A DNA stretch of 64,000 nt from Pseudonocardia sp. EC080619-01 (GCF_001420995.1 NZ_CP012184.1:2278501-2342500); one strand, 5' to 3'. Shown: positions 53,533 through 63,176, counted from the first letter of the stretch. Numbers and translations: made by a program. The notes: generated from the letters alone by a model not told the origin.

Positions 53533-55928
53533 GACCCGGTCACGTCCTGCGCGACGTCGGCCCCCGCCTCGACCTCGACGTCCACTCCGGACGCGGAGCC
53601 CGCGGCCAGGCGGTAGCGGCCGGCGTCGAGGTCGGCGAGCCGGAACGCTCCGTCGCTGCCCGTGCGGGCCTCGGCGACCGGCTCACCGTCCTGGGTGAGG
53701 ACGACGTCGACGCCGGCCGCGGGTGCGCCGTCCGTGGTGCGGGCCGTGCCGTGGACGACGGCGGCCCGCCGGAGGCGGAGCGTGGCCCCGGCCGCGGTGT
53801 CACCGACCGCACAGGCGGCGACGCCGGGGCGGTACCCGTCCACCGCGGCGACGACGACGAACGAGCCGGCCCCGGGGACCGCGATCCGGGCGACCCCGTC
53901 GTCACCGGTGACGGCCGTGCCGACCGGACCGCCCGCGCGGTCGCGGACGGCGACGGTGGCGCCGGCCAGTGCGGCGTCGTCGTGTCCGAGGACGCGGACC
54001 TCCACGTCCTGCGGGGCGGTGCCCGGGACGACGGCGGCCGGCTCCGGCCCCGACCGCTGGACGGTGAGGGCGACCTCCTCGGCCCGCACGGTGGGGGGTT
54101 CCGGCGCGGAGGTCCGGGCGGGCAGCTCGCCACCTGCGGCGGTCGTCGGCTCGGCGGTCGTGGGCGCGGCGGGGTTCACGGGGACGGAGGCCTCCGGTTC
54201 GGGGTCCTGCGCGGCGGCGGTCCTGACGGTGTCCGGGGCGGGCGGCGGCGCCGGCCGGACCGAGCGCATCAGCCGCGGAGCCGGTCGTGGCGGTGGTTCG
54301 GCGTGCTCACCGGACTCCTGGGCGCCGGAACCGCCGGGGACGAGCCCGATCGGCGCCGACCGCCCGGACGTGCGGTCCTGGCCGGGACCCCCCTGCTGCT
54401 CGGGGACGCGCCCGGTCCAGCCGTACTGGCCGGTGATCCGGTCCCGGGCCTCGCGGAACTCCCGCTCGGTGTCGGGCGAGGCGGTGGACCGGGCGACGGA
54501 GCGGTCGGCCGGGACGGTGGTCACCCGCCGGACCAGGTCCGGATCGACCGGGGAACGGGAGTCGGACCGGGTCGCGGCCGCACCGGCGACGACCGCACCG
54601 GTCGCCGCCGCGCCGGTGGCCTCGGCGCCGCGGCCGAAGTCGATCTGCTCGGCGGGGGTCGCCGGAGCCGGGTCGTGGGTCGCGGCGATCTCGTCGACCT
54701 CGGGCTCGGCGTCGGCGACCTCCGGGCCGGGGGCCTCGGCCGTGTCGGCGCCGGAGGCGCCGTCGACGGACCCGGTGGCGTCCGCATCGGTGACGTCCGT
54801 GTCCCCGACACCCGTCACGTCCGCGCCCGCGGCGTCCGCGGCGGTGGTACCGGCGTCGGTCGCGTCCGTGGATCCCGCCTCGGCGGCCGGCGGACCGGTG
54901 TCCGGCGTGTCCGCGTCGGTGCCGGTCGGGGAACTGCCGGCATCACCGGTCCCCCGGCCGCCCTTCGCGAGGAAGGGGATCGACGCGGCCGCGGCGCCCG
55001 CGCCGAGGGCGGTGACCGGGCGGAACCCGGTGGTGGTGGCGTCCGCACCGGGTCCGGCGGTCTCGTTCCCGCCGGCGGGCGTGCTGATGTCCGGCGCGGA
55101 GCTGTCGGGCCCGTGATTGGCGGCGCCGGCCTCCGGCGCGGCGGCCGGCCGGGGCCGCGCCGTCGGCGACGGGCGCGGGAACCGGCGGACCGGCGCCGGC
55201 TCGACGGGCTCGACGGGCTTCCCGTCCTTGAACCCGCGGGCCCAGGGCGGGCCGACCGGACCGGCGCTGACGTCCGGCGTCACCCGCGGTTCGGCGGAGC
55301 GGACCTCGGGGATGCGGTCGGTCCGGTCCTCGCCCTCGGGGACACGCGTGATGTCGGGTGCCGAGGAGTGGGTCGGGCCGATCGGGGTCGTCGCGGCCGG
55401 GTCGTCCGGGTCGTCCGGGTCGTCGCCCGCGTCCTCGTCCAGGTCCTCGTGCAGGCCCTCGTGCACATCACGGTCGAGGTCCTCGTCCCGCGTCCGGAGC
55501 GGACGGTCGGCTGCCGCTCCGCCGGGCAGGGCGGGGACGGCGTGCACCGCGGGCACGGCGGCGGTGTCGTCGGACGCGGTTCCGGCCCGGGTGTCGTCGG
55601 CGTCCGGACCGGCCGTCTCCGGGTACGTCTGCGCCACATCGGAACCGGTGTCCACCATGTCCGGCGCGTCCGGGTGTGCTGCGGCGTACGGGTTCTCGGT
55701 GCGGTGCGGTGCGTCCTCCTCCCCGGAGGGGAGATCGTCCGTCCCGGTGCCGCGGCCGTCGTCCAGCCCGCGGGCACGACGGTCGACGAGATCGGCGACC
55801 GTGCGCGGAGGAGAGCCGTCGCCCGATGTCGGGTGCTCGTCCCGGTTCCGCCCCCACCGCAGGAAAGCTGCGATCCCGACGGCCACCAGCACCACCACCA
55901 ACAGCCCCAGCAGGGCCCACGTCGACAT
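53529..55928 (-). CDS. Acidic single-pass membrane protein with C-terminal Ig-like (carboxypeptidase-regulatory) domains
   Basis: A 799-aa protein. A single N-terminal helix (STWALLGLLVVVLVAVGIAA) is followed by RWGRNRDE; by the positive-inside rule the rest may face the cytoplasm. Residues 35-620 are low-complexity Asp/Glu/Ala/Pro/Thr-rich with no recognisable fold. Residues 640-720 and 722-799 are two beta-sandwich repeats of the carboxypeptidase-regulatory/SpaA type (VRVLGHDDAALAGATVAVRD; VVHGTARTTDGAPAAGVDVV). The ATG at 55928 has GAGG 8 nt upstream. It is first in the operon with the hydrolase and the giant stress sensor. The function is unknown. Confidence 0.75.
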   Translation of the reverse strand: MSTWALLGLLVVVLVAVGIAAFLRWGRNRDEHPTSGDGSPPRTVADLVDRRARGLDDGRGTGTDDLPSGEEDAPHRTENPYAAAHPDAPDMVDTGSDVAQTYPETAGPDADDTRAGTASDDTAAVPAVHAVPALPGGAAADRPLRTRDEDLDRDVHEGLHEDLDEDAGDDPDDPDDPAATTPIGPTHSSAPDITRVPEGEDRTDRIPEVRSAEPRVTPDVSAGPVGPPWARGFKDGKPVEPVEPAPVRRFPRPSPTARPRPAAAPEAGAANHGPDSSAPDISTPAGGNETAGPGADATTTGFRPVTALGAGAAAASIPFLAKGGRGTGDAGSSPTGTDADTPDTGPPAAEAGSTDATDAGTTAADAAGADVTGVGDTDVTDADATGSVDGASGADTAEAPGPEVADAEPEVDEIAATHDPAPATPAEQIDFGRGAEATGAAATGAVVAGAAATRSDSRSPVDPDLVRRVTTVPADRSVARSTASPDTEREFREARDRITGQYGWTGRVPEQQGGPGQDRTSGRSAPIGLVPGGSGAQESGEHAEPPPRPAPRLMRSVRPAPPPAPDTVRTAAAQDPEPEASVPVNPAAPTTAEPTTAAGGELPARTSAPEPPTVRAEEVALTVQRSGPEPAAVVPGTAPQDVEVRVLGHDDAALAGATVAVRDRAGGPVGTAVTGDDGVARIAVPGAGSFVVVAAVDGYRPGVAACAVGDTAAGATLRLRRAAVVHGTARTTDGAPAAGVDVVLTQDGEPVAEARTGSDGAFRLADLDAGRYRLAAGSASGVDVEVEAGADVAQDVTGS

Positions 55929-56206
55929 CTGGAGATCCTCACTGCCGGAACGGACGAACCGGGCCCGGCGACGCCGGCCGGGGTGCCCCGGAGAGGTCCG
56001 GCGCTCCGCGCGGATCCACGGGCCCGCAGGACCCGAGGCCCGGTCGACGCATCCGGCGACGCACCGTAGCACCGATGACACTCCGGCCGTCGTGCGTGAA
56101 CGCCGTCCGCGTGTCGACCGGGCGGGTGCCGGAGGACCACCCTGCGGCCGGGTGTCACGCCGCACCGGCCGGGCCGCCGCGGGGCGGATCGGCCAGGATC
56201 GGGACC

Positions 56207-58202
56207 ATGACCCGCGACCCGGTGACACCCGAGCTCGCCGAGATCGCCGACGCGCACGGCGTCGCGACCTCGTACCTGGACGGCACCCGCACCGAGCAGC
56301 GGATCGACGCCTCGGTGGTGCGCACCGTGCTCGACCTGCTGGAGGTCGACGTCTCCGGCCCCGGCGCGGAGCGGGTCGCACTCGCCGGCGCGCGGGAGAA
56401 GGCGTCGGCGGGTGCGCTCCCCCCCGACGATCGGGCTCCGCTCGGACCGGTCCCGCCCGCTGCCCGGCCGCGGGCGGCTGACCGCCACCGACGGCGACGC
56501 CGCCGGCCGCGGTTCCGATGTGGACGGCGAGCTGCCGTCCGGTCTGGATCCCGGCCGCTACCTGCTGGAGACCGACGGCGGCCGGTCGGCCGTCGTCGTC
56601 GCCCCGCCCGCGCTCCCCGACCCGCCTCGGACGTGGGGATGGATGCTGCAGCTCTACGCCCTGCACTCGCAGGGATCCTGGGGCATCGGCGACCTCGGCG
56701 ACCTGACCACGCTGATCCGCGGCGGGCACGGCGCCGGTGCCGTGCTGCTGAACCCGCTCCACGCGATCACCCCGGTGCCGCCGGTGCAGCCCTCGCCGTA
56801 CACGCCGTCGTCCCGCCGCTACACCACCCCGCTGGCGCTGCGGATCACCGACCTGCCCGCCTACCGCGACGCCGACGCGCCCACCCGCGCCGAGGTCGAC
56901 GCGCTGCGTCCGGAGACCGCCGGGGACCGCATCCCGCACGACCGGGTCTGGGCGGCGAAACGCTCGGCGCTCGAGGCGTTGTGGCGCGCCGCCGGTCACC
57001 CCGACGGCGCCCCGGACGACGACCTGACGTCGTTCGCCACCTACTGCGCGCTCGCCGAGCGGTACGGCGGTCGCTGGTCGCTCTGGCCGGAGGGGCTGCG
57101 CCGGCCCGACGGCGCCGGTGTCGCGGCCGCGCAGCGGGAGCTGGCGCCGCGGATCGCGTTCCACGCCTGGGTGCAGCGACAGGCGGAGGCGCAGCTCGCA
57201 GGGGTGCGCACAGCGGCCCGGGAGGCGGGAATGCCGGTCGGCGTCATCCACGACCTCGCCGTGGGCTGCGACCCCGAGGGCGCCGACGCGTGGATGCTGC
57301 AGGACGTCCTCGCCCTGGACGCCACCGTCGGCGCCCCGCCCGACGCGTTCAACCAGCGCGGGCAGACCTGGGGCCTGCCGCCGTGGCGCCCGGACCGGCT
57401 GGCGGACACCGGGTACGCCGCGTTCGGGGACATGACCCGGGCGCTGCTCACGCACGCCGACGGGCTGCGGATCGACCACGTCATGGGCCTGTGGCGGCTG
57501 TGGTGGGTGCCGTCGGGGGAGAGTGCCGATCGCGGTACCTACGTGCACTACGACGCCGACGCGATGCTCGCCGTCCTCCTGCTGGAGGCCCACCGGGCGG
57601 ACGCGCTCGTGGTCGGCGAGGACCTCGGGACGGTCATCCCGCGGATCCGCGAGGACATGGCCGAGCGCAACCTGCTGGGTTCGACGGTGCTGTGGTTCTC
57701 CCGCGACCCGGACCCGGTGACCGGCGGCGACGACGGCCCGCTCCGCCCGCCGCGGCGCTGGCCGGAACGGTCGGTGGCGACGATCTCCACGCACGATCTG
57801 CCCACCGCGCCGGGTTTCCTGCGCGGCGAGCACGTCCGCGCCCGCGCCGAGCTCGGCCTGCTCGACGACCCGGCGTCCGAGGAGGCGAAGGCCGGCGCCG
57901 AGCGCGACGAGTTGCTGGCGCTGCTCGCGGCGGAGGGCCTGCTCGACTCGCCGGACGAGACCGACGAGGACACGATCGTCGTCGCGCTGCACGGGCTGCT
58001 CGCCTCGGCACCGTCGCGGCTGGTGCTGGCCTCGCTCTACGACGTGCTCGGCGAGACCCGCCAGCCGAACCTGCCGGGCACCGTCGACGAGTACCCGAAC
58101 TGGCGGATCCCGCTGCCGGTGTCGCTGGAGGAGGCCCTGGGCGACGACCGTGTGCGCCGGGTCGCCGAGGTCCTGGACCGGCGGGCCGGACCCGATCGGT
58201 GA
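56207..58202 (+). pseudogene. malQ: 4-alpha-glucanotransferase malQ, frameshifted in a C7 run
   Basis: MalQ transfers maltosyl/glucosyl chains between alpha-1,4-glucans. The N-terminal 73 residues (MTRDPVTPELAEIADAHGVA...) are in one frame and the rest in the +1 frame. Removing one C from the run at 56419-56425 joins them as ALPPTIGLRSDRSRPLPGRG, giving about 664 aa, normal for actinobacterial MalQ. The catalytic domain is intact: DGLRIDHVMGLWRLWWVP (nucleophile), VVGEDLGTV (acid/base) and STHDLPTAPGF. The lesion may be a sequencing error or phase-variable slippage. GTG 56412 could start a truncated protein that keeps the catalytic domain. Confidence 0.85.
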
Positions 58203-58221
58203 CCTGGCATTATCCGGGCCG

Positions 58222-59076
58222 ATGACCGCACACGGTGACACCGACCGCACCGCGGACGACGGCTCGGACGAGGGCGCCGTCGACCCGTCCGCCGTCGACC
58301 TGGTGCGCGCGGACGGCACGGCCGGCGCGCTGTGGCAGGCGTGGACGACCGGCGAGCGGCTCGCCGCCCTGCCCGAGCTGCTGCGACCGCGCACCCTCAC
58401 CGAGGGCTTCGCGGCGCAGCGCCGGCTCTCCGAACGGGCCGGGGCGTCGTACGGCTGGAAGCTCGCCGCGACGGCCGCCGCCGGGCAGGCCCACATCGGC
58501 GTCGACGCCCCGCTGCCCGGGATGCTGTTCGAGCGGTTCCGGCACGCCCCCGGCGACGTCGTCCCGTCCGGTGACCTGCACATGGCCGTCGCCGAGGCGG
58601 AGTTCGCGTTCGTGCTGCGGTCCACCGTGGACGCCGGCGCCTCGCGTGACGAGCTGCGCGCCGCGGTCGGCGCGGTCCACTGCGCGGTGGAGCTGCCCGA
58701 GTCGCGGTTCGACGACTTCGTCGCGGCGGGTGCGCCGTCGCTGCTCGCCGACGCGGCGTGCGCGGGCCGGTTCGTGCTCGGCCCGGAGATCCCCGGCGGT
58801 GCCGCGCTGGACCTCGCCGCGACCCCGACCACCCTGCGGGTCGACGACGAGACCGCCACCGGTAGCGGCGCGTCCGTGCTGGGCGACCCGTGGACGGCAC
58901 TGGCCTGGCTGGCGGACACCCTGCCCGAGCACGGGGTGCGGCTCGAGGCCGGCGCGCTGGTGACGACCGGGACGACGACGGTGCCGGTCGCGGTCCACCC
59001 GGGCGCGACGGTGCGGGCGTCGTTCGGCGACGGCGGTGCGCTCGGCATCGTCGAGTTCACCCTCGCGGCCGCCTGA
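58222..59076 (+). CDS. 2-keto-4-pentenoate hydratase-like protein
   Basis: A 284-aa protein of the FAH/hydratase superfamily. The blocks SYGWKLAATAAAGQAHIGVD, PGMLFERF, EAEFAFVLRS and AVHCAVELPESRF match 2-hydroxypenta-2,4-dienoate hydratases (MhpD/DmpE-like), which act in meta-cleavage of aromatics. No other meta-cleavage genes are in the window. The ATG follows the end of malQ by 19 bp with no evident SD; CATTAT 8 bp upstream could be a -10 for a leaderless transcript. Confidence 0.82.
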   Translation: MTAHGDTDRTADDGSDEGAVDPSAVDLVRADGTAGALWQAWTTGERLAALPELLRPRTLTEGFAAQRRLSERAGASYGWKLAATAAAGQAHIGVDAPLPGMLFERFRHAPGDVVPSGDLHMAVAEAEFAFVLRSTVDAGASRDELRAAVGAVHCAVELPESRFDDFVAAGAPSLLADAACAGRFVLGPEIPGGAALDLAATPTTLRVDDETATGSGASVLGDPWTALAWLADTLPEHGVRLEAGALVTTGTTTVPVAVHPGATVRASFGDGGALGIVEFTLAAA

Positions 59077-59092
59077 GCCGGAGCCGCCGCGG

Positions 59093-59971
59093 TCAGCGGA
59101 TGATGCTCAGTGCCCCCGGCGCGCACCGCACCCGGATCTCGGTGCCTGCGGCGACGTCGTCGATCTCGCCGTCGATCTGCACCGGCATCGGGCCGCACGT
59201 GGAGAACCGGAACTCGGTCGTCGCGGGCTGGCGGCCGAGGCCGGACAGGGCGGCCCGCACCGCGGTCAGCAGCTGGCGCCACTTCGGACGGTGCTCGAGC
59301 AGCACGACCTCGAACCGGCCGTCGTCGGGGCGGCTGTCCTCGCTCAGCTCGGCGACCTTGGCCATCTCGCCGATGTTCGCGAACACCAGGTTGTCGATCC
59401 GGCGCCGGTCACCCGTGGAGAACTCGATCTCGAACGGGGTGAAGGCCCAGAACGACCGCATGGTGCTGATCACCTCGCGGATCGTCCCCTTGCCGCCCTT
59501 CTCGATCTGCAGCGCGACGACCGGGGTGAGTCCGAACCCGATGTAGGAGTGCGCGTAGCGGGGAGGCTGGTCACCGGAGCGCATCTCCAGGACGTCCATC
59601 CGCTCGGTCTCGTCGGCGACGATCGCCTCGGCGAGCGGGCGGCGCGCGGTGACGCGGCGGTGGTCGTTGGCGTTGCCGGCGGCGAGCACCGCGGCGGCCG
59701 CGCCGGTGCCGGGCACCTCCAGGATGCCGTTGACGACCTCGTTGTAGCCGCCGTCGCCGCTGGCCGAGACGATCAGCGGCCGGCCGGGACCGGAGGCGAC
59801 CTCACGTGCGATGTCGCGGGCGTGCCCGGCGTACTCGGTGGGACGCAGCTCGACCGGCAGCCCGGGGCGGGCGGCCGCGAGGTCGTCGCGCAGCTCGCGG
59901 GCGAGCACGTCGGCGTCGCCGGTGCTCCCCGGGTTGAAGACGACGAGGACGGAGTCGATGGGCTCGGCCAC
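59093..59971 (-). CDS. Diacylglycerol/lipid kinase family protein
   Basis: A 292-aa protein of the DAGK catalytic-domain family. The fold signatures are VLVVFNPGSTGDADVLAREL at the N-terminus, VSASGDGGYNEVVNGILEV (SGDGGYNEV in place of the usual GGDGTxxEV) and AAVLAAGNANDHRRV (in place of GTxNDFA). The C-terminal half has IEFSTGDRRRIDNLVFANIG. The modified glycine loops suggest an altered substrate. The GTG start is divergent from the SDR gene with 51 bp between them. Confidence 0.78.
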   Translation of the reverse strand: MAEPIDSVLVVFNPGSTGDADVLARELRDDLAAARPGLPVELRPTEYAGHARDIAREVASGPGRPLIVSASGDGGYNEVVNGILEVPGTGAAAAVLAAGNANDHRRVTARRPLAEAIVADETERMDVLEMRSGDQPPRYAHSYIGFGLTPVVALQIEKGGKGTIREVISTMRSFWAFTPFEIEFSTGDRRRIDNLVFANIGEMAKVAELSEDSRPDDGRFEVVLLEHRPKWRQLLTAVRAALSGLGRQPATTEFRFSTCGPMPVQIDGEIDDVAAGTEIRVRCAPGALSIIR

Positions 59972-60022
59972 GTGCGCAGCGTAAACGGGCACACATCGGA
60001 CGGGTGCGGCACGGTGGCTGTC

Positions 60023-60823
60023 ATGGATCTGGGACTGGGCGGCAGGCGGGCGATCGTGACCGGTGGCAGCCGCGGGATCGGCCTCGCGACGGCGCGTGCG
60101 CTCACCGCGGAGGGGGCCCGGGTGGCGTTGCTGGCCCGCGACCCGGACGCGCTGGAGGCCGCCGCCGCGAGCCTCCGCGACGCCGGCGCGCCGGAGGTGC
60201 TCACCGTCGCGGCGGACACCACCGACGACGACGCCGTCCGCGCCGCCGTGCGGACGGTCGCGGAGCAGTTCGGTGGGGTCGACGTCCTGGTGAACGCCGC
60301 GGCCCGCCCGGCGAGTGCGGGGGCGCCGACGGGCCTCGGTGCCACGACCGACGACGCGGTCCGCGTGGAGCTGGAGACGAAGCTCCTCGGCTACCTGCGC
60401 TGCGCGCGTGCCGTGGCGCCGCTGATGACGGCGCAGGGCTGGGGCCGGATCGTGAACGTCAGCGGGCTCAACGCCCGCCGGTCCACCTCGCTGGTCGGCT
60501 CGGTGCGCAACGTGGCGGTCGCGTCGATGACGGCGGCGCTCGCCCACGAGCTCGGCCCGCAGGGGGTGAACGTGACGGTCGTGCATCCCGGCGTCACCGA
60601 GACCGAGCGGACGGCGCAGGCGCTCGCCGACCGCGCGGCCGCGACCGGCCTCGACGAGACCGCCGCCCGCGCAGAGCTGGACGCGACGACGACGATCGGC
60701 CGCATCACGACCGCGGCCGAGGTCGCCGACGTCATCACGTTCCTGTGCTCCCCCCGCTCGGTCGCGATCAACGGTGACGCCGTCGCCGCGGGCGGGGGTA
60801 CGCCGGGGGTCACGCACTACTGA
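60023..60823 (+). CDS. Atypical short-chain dehydrogenase/reductase
   Basis: A 266-aa Rossmann-fold protein. The cofactor motif VTGGSRGIGLATARAL and NVSGLNARRS are present, but the YxxxK catalytic motif is replaced by a GSVRNVAVASMTAALAHELG stretch (no Tyr, no Lys). A recognisable actinobacterial SDR subgroup has this GSIRNVAVA-type sequence. It is probably not a classical reductase. The gene starts 52 bp from the divergent lipid kinase gene. Confidence 0.82.
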   Translation: MDLGLGGRRAIVTGGSRGIGLATARALTAEGARVALLARDPDALEAAAASLRDAGAPEVLTVAADTTDDDAVRAAVRTVAEQFGGVDVLVNAAARPASAGAPTGLGATTDDAVRVELETKLLGYLRCARAVAPLMTAQGWGRIVNVSGLNARRSTSLVGSVRNVAVASMTAALAHELGPQGVNVTVVHPGVTETERTAQALADRAAATGLDETAARAELDATTTIGRITTAAEVADVITFLCSPRSVAINGDAVAAGGGTPGVTHY

Positions 60824-60904
60824 GCTCCCCGCTGCCCGGTCCCGGGCGTGCCGGGTGGCCTCGTGACGCGGCCGGGAGCCCGGCGGCGATGGCACGATGG
60901 CCGG

Positions 60905-61279
60905 ATGGACGCGACCCGCGTGGACCGCTGGCTCTGGTCGGTACGCCTGGCCAAGACGCGTGCTGAGGCCGCGACGGCGTGCCGCGGCGGGCACGTGCGG
61001 ATCAACGACCGGCCCGCGAAGCCGGCGGCCCCGGTGCGGGTCGGTGACAAGGTCCGCGCACGGGTCCACGACCGCAACCGGATCGTCGAGGTCACCCGCG
61101 TCATCGAGAAGCGGGTGGGCGCACCGATCGCACAGGAGTGCTACGTCGACCACACCCCACCCGAGCCGTCCCGCACCGAGGTGCCGGTGTTCGCCCGCCG
61201 GGAGCGCGGCGCCGGCCGCCCGACGAAGCGGGACCGGCGGATGCTCGACCAGCTGGGGCTGTCCCGCCGGGACACCTGA
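60905..61279 (+). CDS. S4-domain RNA-binding protein (Hsp15/RqcP-like)
   Basis: A 124-aa protein. The S4 fold spans about 1-65 (RVDRWLWSVRLAKTRAEAAT then GHVRINDRPAKPAAPVRVGD), followed by a basic tail (RERGAGRPTKRDRRMLDQLG). It is like Hsp15 or RqcP, which bind 50S subunits with a peptidyl-tRNA blocked in translation. The ATG has no strong SD. A single gene 81 bp after the SDR and 26 bp before pyrD, so co-transcription with pyrD is possible. Confidence 0.88.
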   Translation: MDATRVDRWLWSVRLAKTRAEAATACRGGHVRINDRPAKPAAPVRVGDKVRARVHDRNRIVEVTRVIEKRVGAPIAQECYVDHTPPEPSRTEVPVFARRERGAGRPTKRDRRMLDQLGLSRRDT

Positions 61280-61305
61280 CGTCGCCCGCCTGTGAGGATG
61301 GGGGC

Positions 61306-62409
61306 ATGTACGACGTCCTCATGCGCAGGGTCCTGCGGTACCTCCCGTCCGAGCCGGCGCACCGCATGGGGTTCGGTGTCGTACGAGCGCTCGGTGGGAC
61401 CCCGGCCGTCGGTGAGCGGGTCGCGAGCCGGCTGACCGCGTCCGACCCGGTGCTGCGCACGCGTGTGCTCGGGCTCGACTTCGCGGGCCCGCTCGGCCTG
61501 GCCGCCGGTTTCGACAAGGACGCGGAGGGCGTCCTCGCGCTGGGCCGCCTCGGCTTCGGCGCGGTCGAGATCGGGACGGTCACCGGCCGCCCGCAGCCCG
61601 GGAACCCGAAGCCGCGACTGTTCCGGCTCGTGGAGGACCAGGCACTGATCAACCGGATGGGCTTCAACAACGCCGGCGCCGCCGCCGTCGCACCCCGGCT
61701 CGCAGCGCTCCGTACCCGTTCCGCACCGGGGATGCCGGTCCTGGGGGTCAACATCGGCAAGAGCAAGGTCGTCCCGGCCGACGAGGCCGTCGACGACTAC
61801 CGCGCGAGCGCCGCCGCACTCGGTGCCCACGCCGACTACGTCGTGGTCAACGTCAGCTCCTCCAACACCCCGGGGTTGCGGGACCTGCAGCAGGTCGGCG
61901 TCCTCGAACCGCTGCTGACGGCGGTCCGCGACGAGCTCGACCGGGTCGCACCGGGCCGCCGGATCCCGCTGCTGGTCAAGATCACGGTCGACCTCGCGGA
62001 CGACGACGTCGACGCCGTCGCCGATCTCGCCGTCCGACTGCGGCTCGACGGCGTCGTCGCCACCAACACGACGATCTCGCGCGAGGGGCTGCACACCGCT
62101 CCCTCCGAGATCGACGCGGCGGGTGCCGGCGGACTGTCCGGCCGTCCCCTGCGCGACCGTGCCCGCGCCGTGGTGCGACGCCTGCGCTCCCGCCTGGCCG
62201 ACGACCAGATCGTCATCTCGGTCGGGGGCATCGAGGACGCCGCGGAGGCGTACCTCAGGATCCGTTCGGGCGCCGCGCTGGTCCAGTCCTACACCGGCTT
62301 CGTCTACGGCGGCCTGCTGTGGCCCTCGCGGCTGCACCGGGAGCTCGCCGAGCTGCTGCGCGCGGACGGGTTCACCGAGGTCGGGCAGGCGGTGGGGGCC
62401 GACCTCTGA
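61306..62409 (+). CDS. pyrD: Quinone-dependent dihydroorotate dehydrogenase (class 2)
   Basis: Oxidises dihydroorotate to orotate with membrane quinone; fourth step of pyrimidine synthesis. The 367-aa protein has the class 2 N-terminal helices (DVLMRRVLRYLPSEPAHRMG), FDKDAEGV, the FMN region GTVTGRPQPGNPKPRLFRL and INRMGFNNAG, catalytic Ser in VVNVSSSNTPGLRDLQ and the C-terminal YTGFVYGG. All key residues are present. It starts 26 bp after the S4 gene. No terminator hairpin was found directly after it; the repeat-rich region follows. Confidence 0.97.
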   Translation: MYDVLMRRVLRYLPSEPAHRMGFGVVRALGGTPAVGERVASRLTASDPVLRTRVLGLDFAGPLGLAAGFDKDAEGVLALGRLGFGAVEIGTVTGRPQPGNPKPRLFRLVEDQALINRMGFNNAGAAAVAPRLAALRTRSAPGMPVLGVNIGKSKVVPADEAVDDYRASAAALGAHADYVVVNVSSSNTPGLRDLQQVGVLEPLLTAVRDELDRVAPGRRIPLLVKITVDLADDDVDAVADLAVRLRLDGVVATNTTISREGLHTAPSEIDAAGAGGLSGRPLRDRARAVVRRLRSRLADDQIVISVGGIEDAAEAYLRIRSGAALVQSYTGFVYGGLLWPSRLHRELAELLRADGFTEVGQAVGADL

Positions 62410-63174
62410 GGACACCGACGGCGTCGGCCTCCGGGAGCCACCGGAACACACATCGATCGACGACCGTGTCTCCCCCGCCGGCCGCGTCACCGGATGCGGT
62501 AAGGACCCGCCGGCCGCGTTCCGCGGAACGCGGCTGCCGCTCACGGGCTGAAACAGCGGGTCCGACGACGGCCGCTGCCCGGCCGAGGTGGTCCGCCGCT
62601 CCGTCGTGTTCCGCGGAACGCACACGGCTCCAGCGGGAAGAGGGACATGCCGATCGGTCCCGGGTACCCCGGGGGGTGGCACCCGTTCTCCGCTCGGGTG
62701 CCGACGACGGTGCACTCTCCTCACACCCGCCCGGCCCGACCAGCCTCCGCCGGCGCCACCGGCGCCGCCAGCGTGAACGACCTGGGGGACGCCCGTGCGG
62801 GCGCGTTCCGCGGAACGCGCCCGACGGTCTGCGGGCCCCGGGAGTGCTGTGGGAGCCGCTCGCCAGCGGGTCGGCCCAAGGTCGGCGCCCGGTCGGCGCC
62901 GGGTCGGCGCCCACCGGTCGGGCAGGTCGCGCTCCGAGAATCCGTCCGCGTCCCGACCGCGTTCCGCGGAACGCGGTCCTGGCAACGTTGCGCGGTCCTG
63001 GCGGCGTCGCGCGGACCTGGCGGTGTGTTCCGCGGACCTGGCGGCGTCCCGCGGAACGCACGACGACCGCAGACGACACACCCATCCGGCGTCGACGACA
63101 CCCCAGGACCCGCGCCCCGGACCCACCGGACCGCCGGCCCGCCGGACCGCCGTCAGAAACCGGGCCTAGAACGC
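62410..63174. repeat. Repeat-rich non-coding stretch with a cluster of GTTCCGCGGAAC palindromes
   Basis: No ORF here resembles a real gene. The 12-bp palindrome GTTCCGCGGAAC is perfect at 62518, 62608, 62805 and 62961, and one-mismatch copies occur at 63027 and 63046. At 62515, 62801 and 62958 it extends to 18-20 bp (GCGCGTTCCGCGGAACGCGC). At 62974-63050, near the last sites, about four ~19-bp tandem units of the GCGGWCCTGGCGGCGTCGC type occur. The last copies sit about 120 bp past the rRNA terminator. It is an unusual concentration. Confidence 0.8.
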
Positions 63175-63176
63175 AG

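Noticed and set aside
53520..56069. 849-aa Gly/Arg-rich plus-strand ORF over the acidic membrane protein
   Set aside because: It mirrors the acidic protein on the minus strand, which has a signal/anchor helix, a ribosome site and Ig-like domains.
62515..63060. oriC or parS cluster
   Set aside because: The palindrome does not match DnaA boxes or the parS TGTTTCACGTGAAACA-type sequence, and no dnaA, parA/parB or gidB genes are near.
61141..63126. 661-aa and 299-aa minus-strand ORFs opposite pyrD and the repeat region
   Set aside because: They begin in the palindrome region and read antisense through pyrD; no domain or ribosome site.
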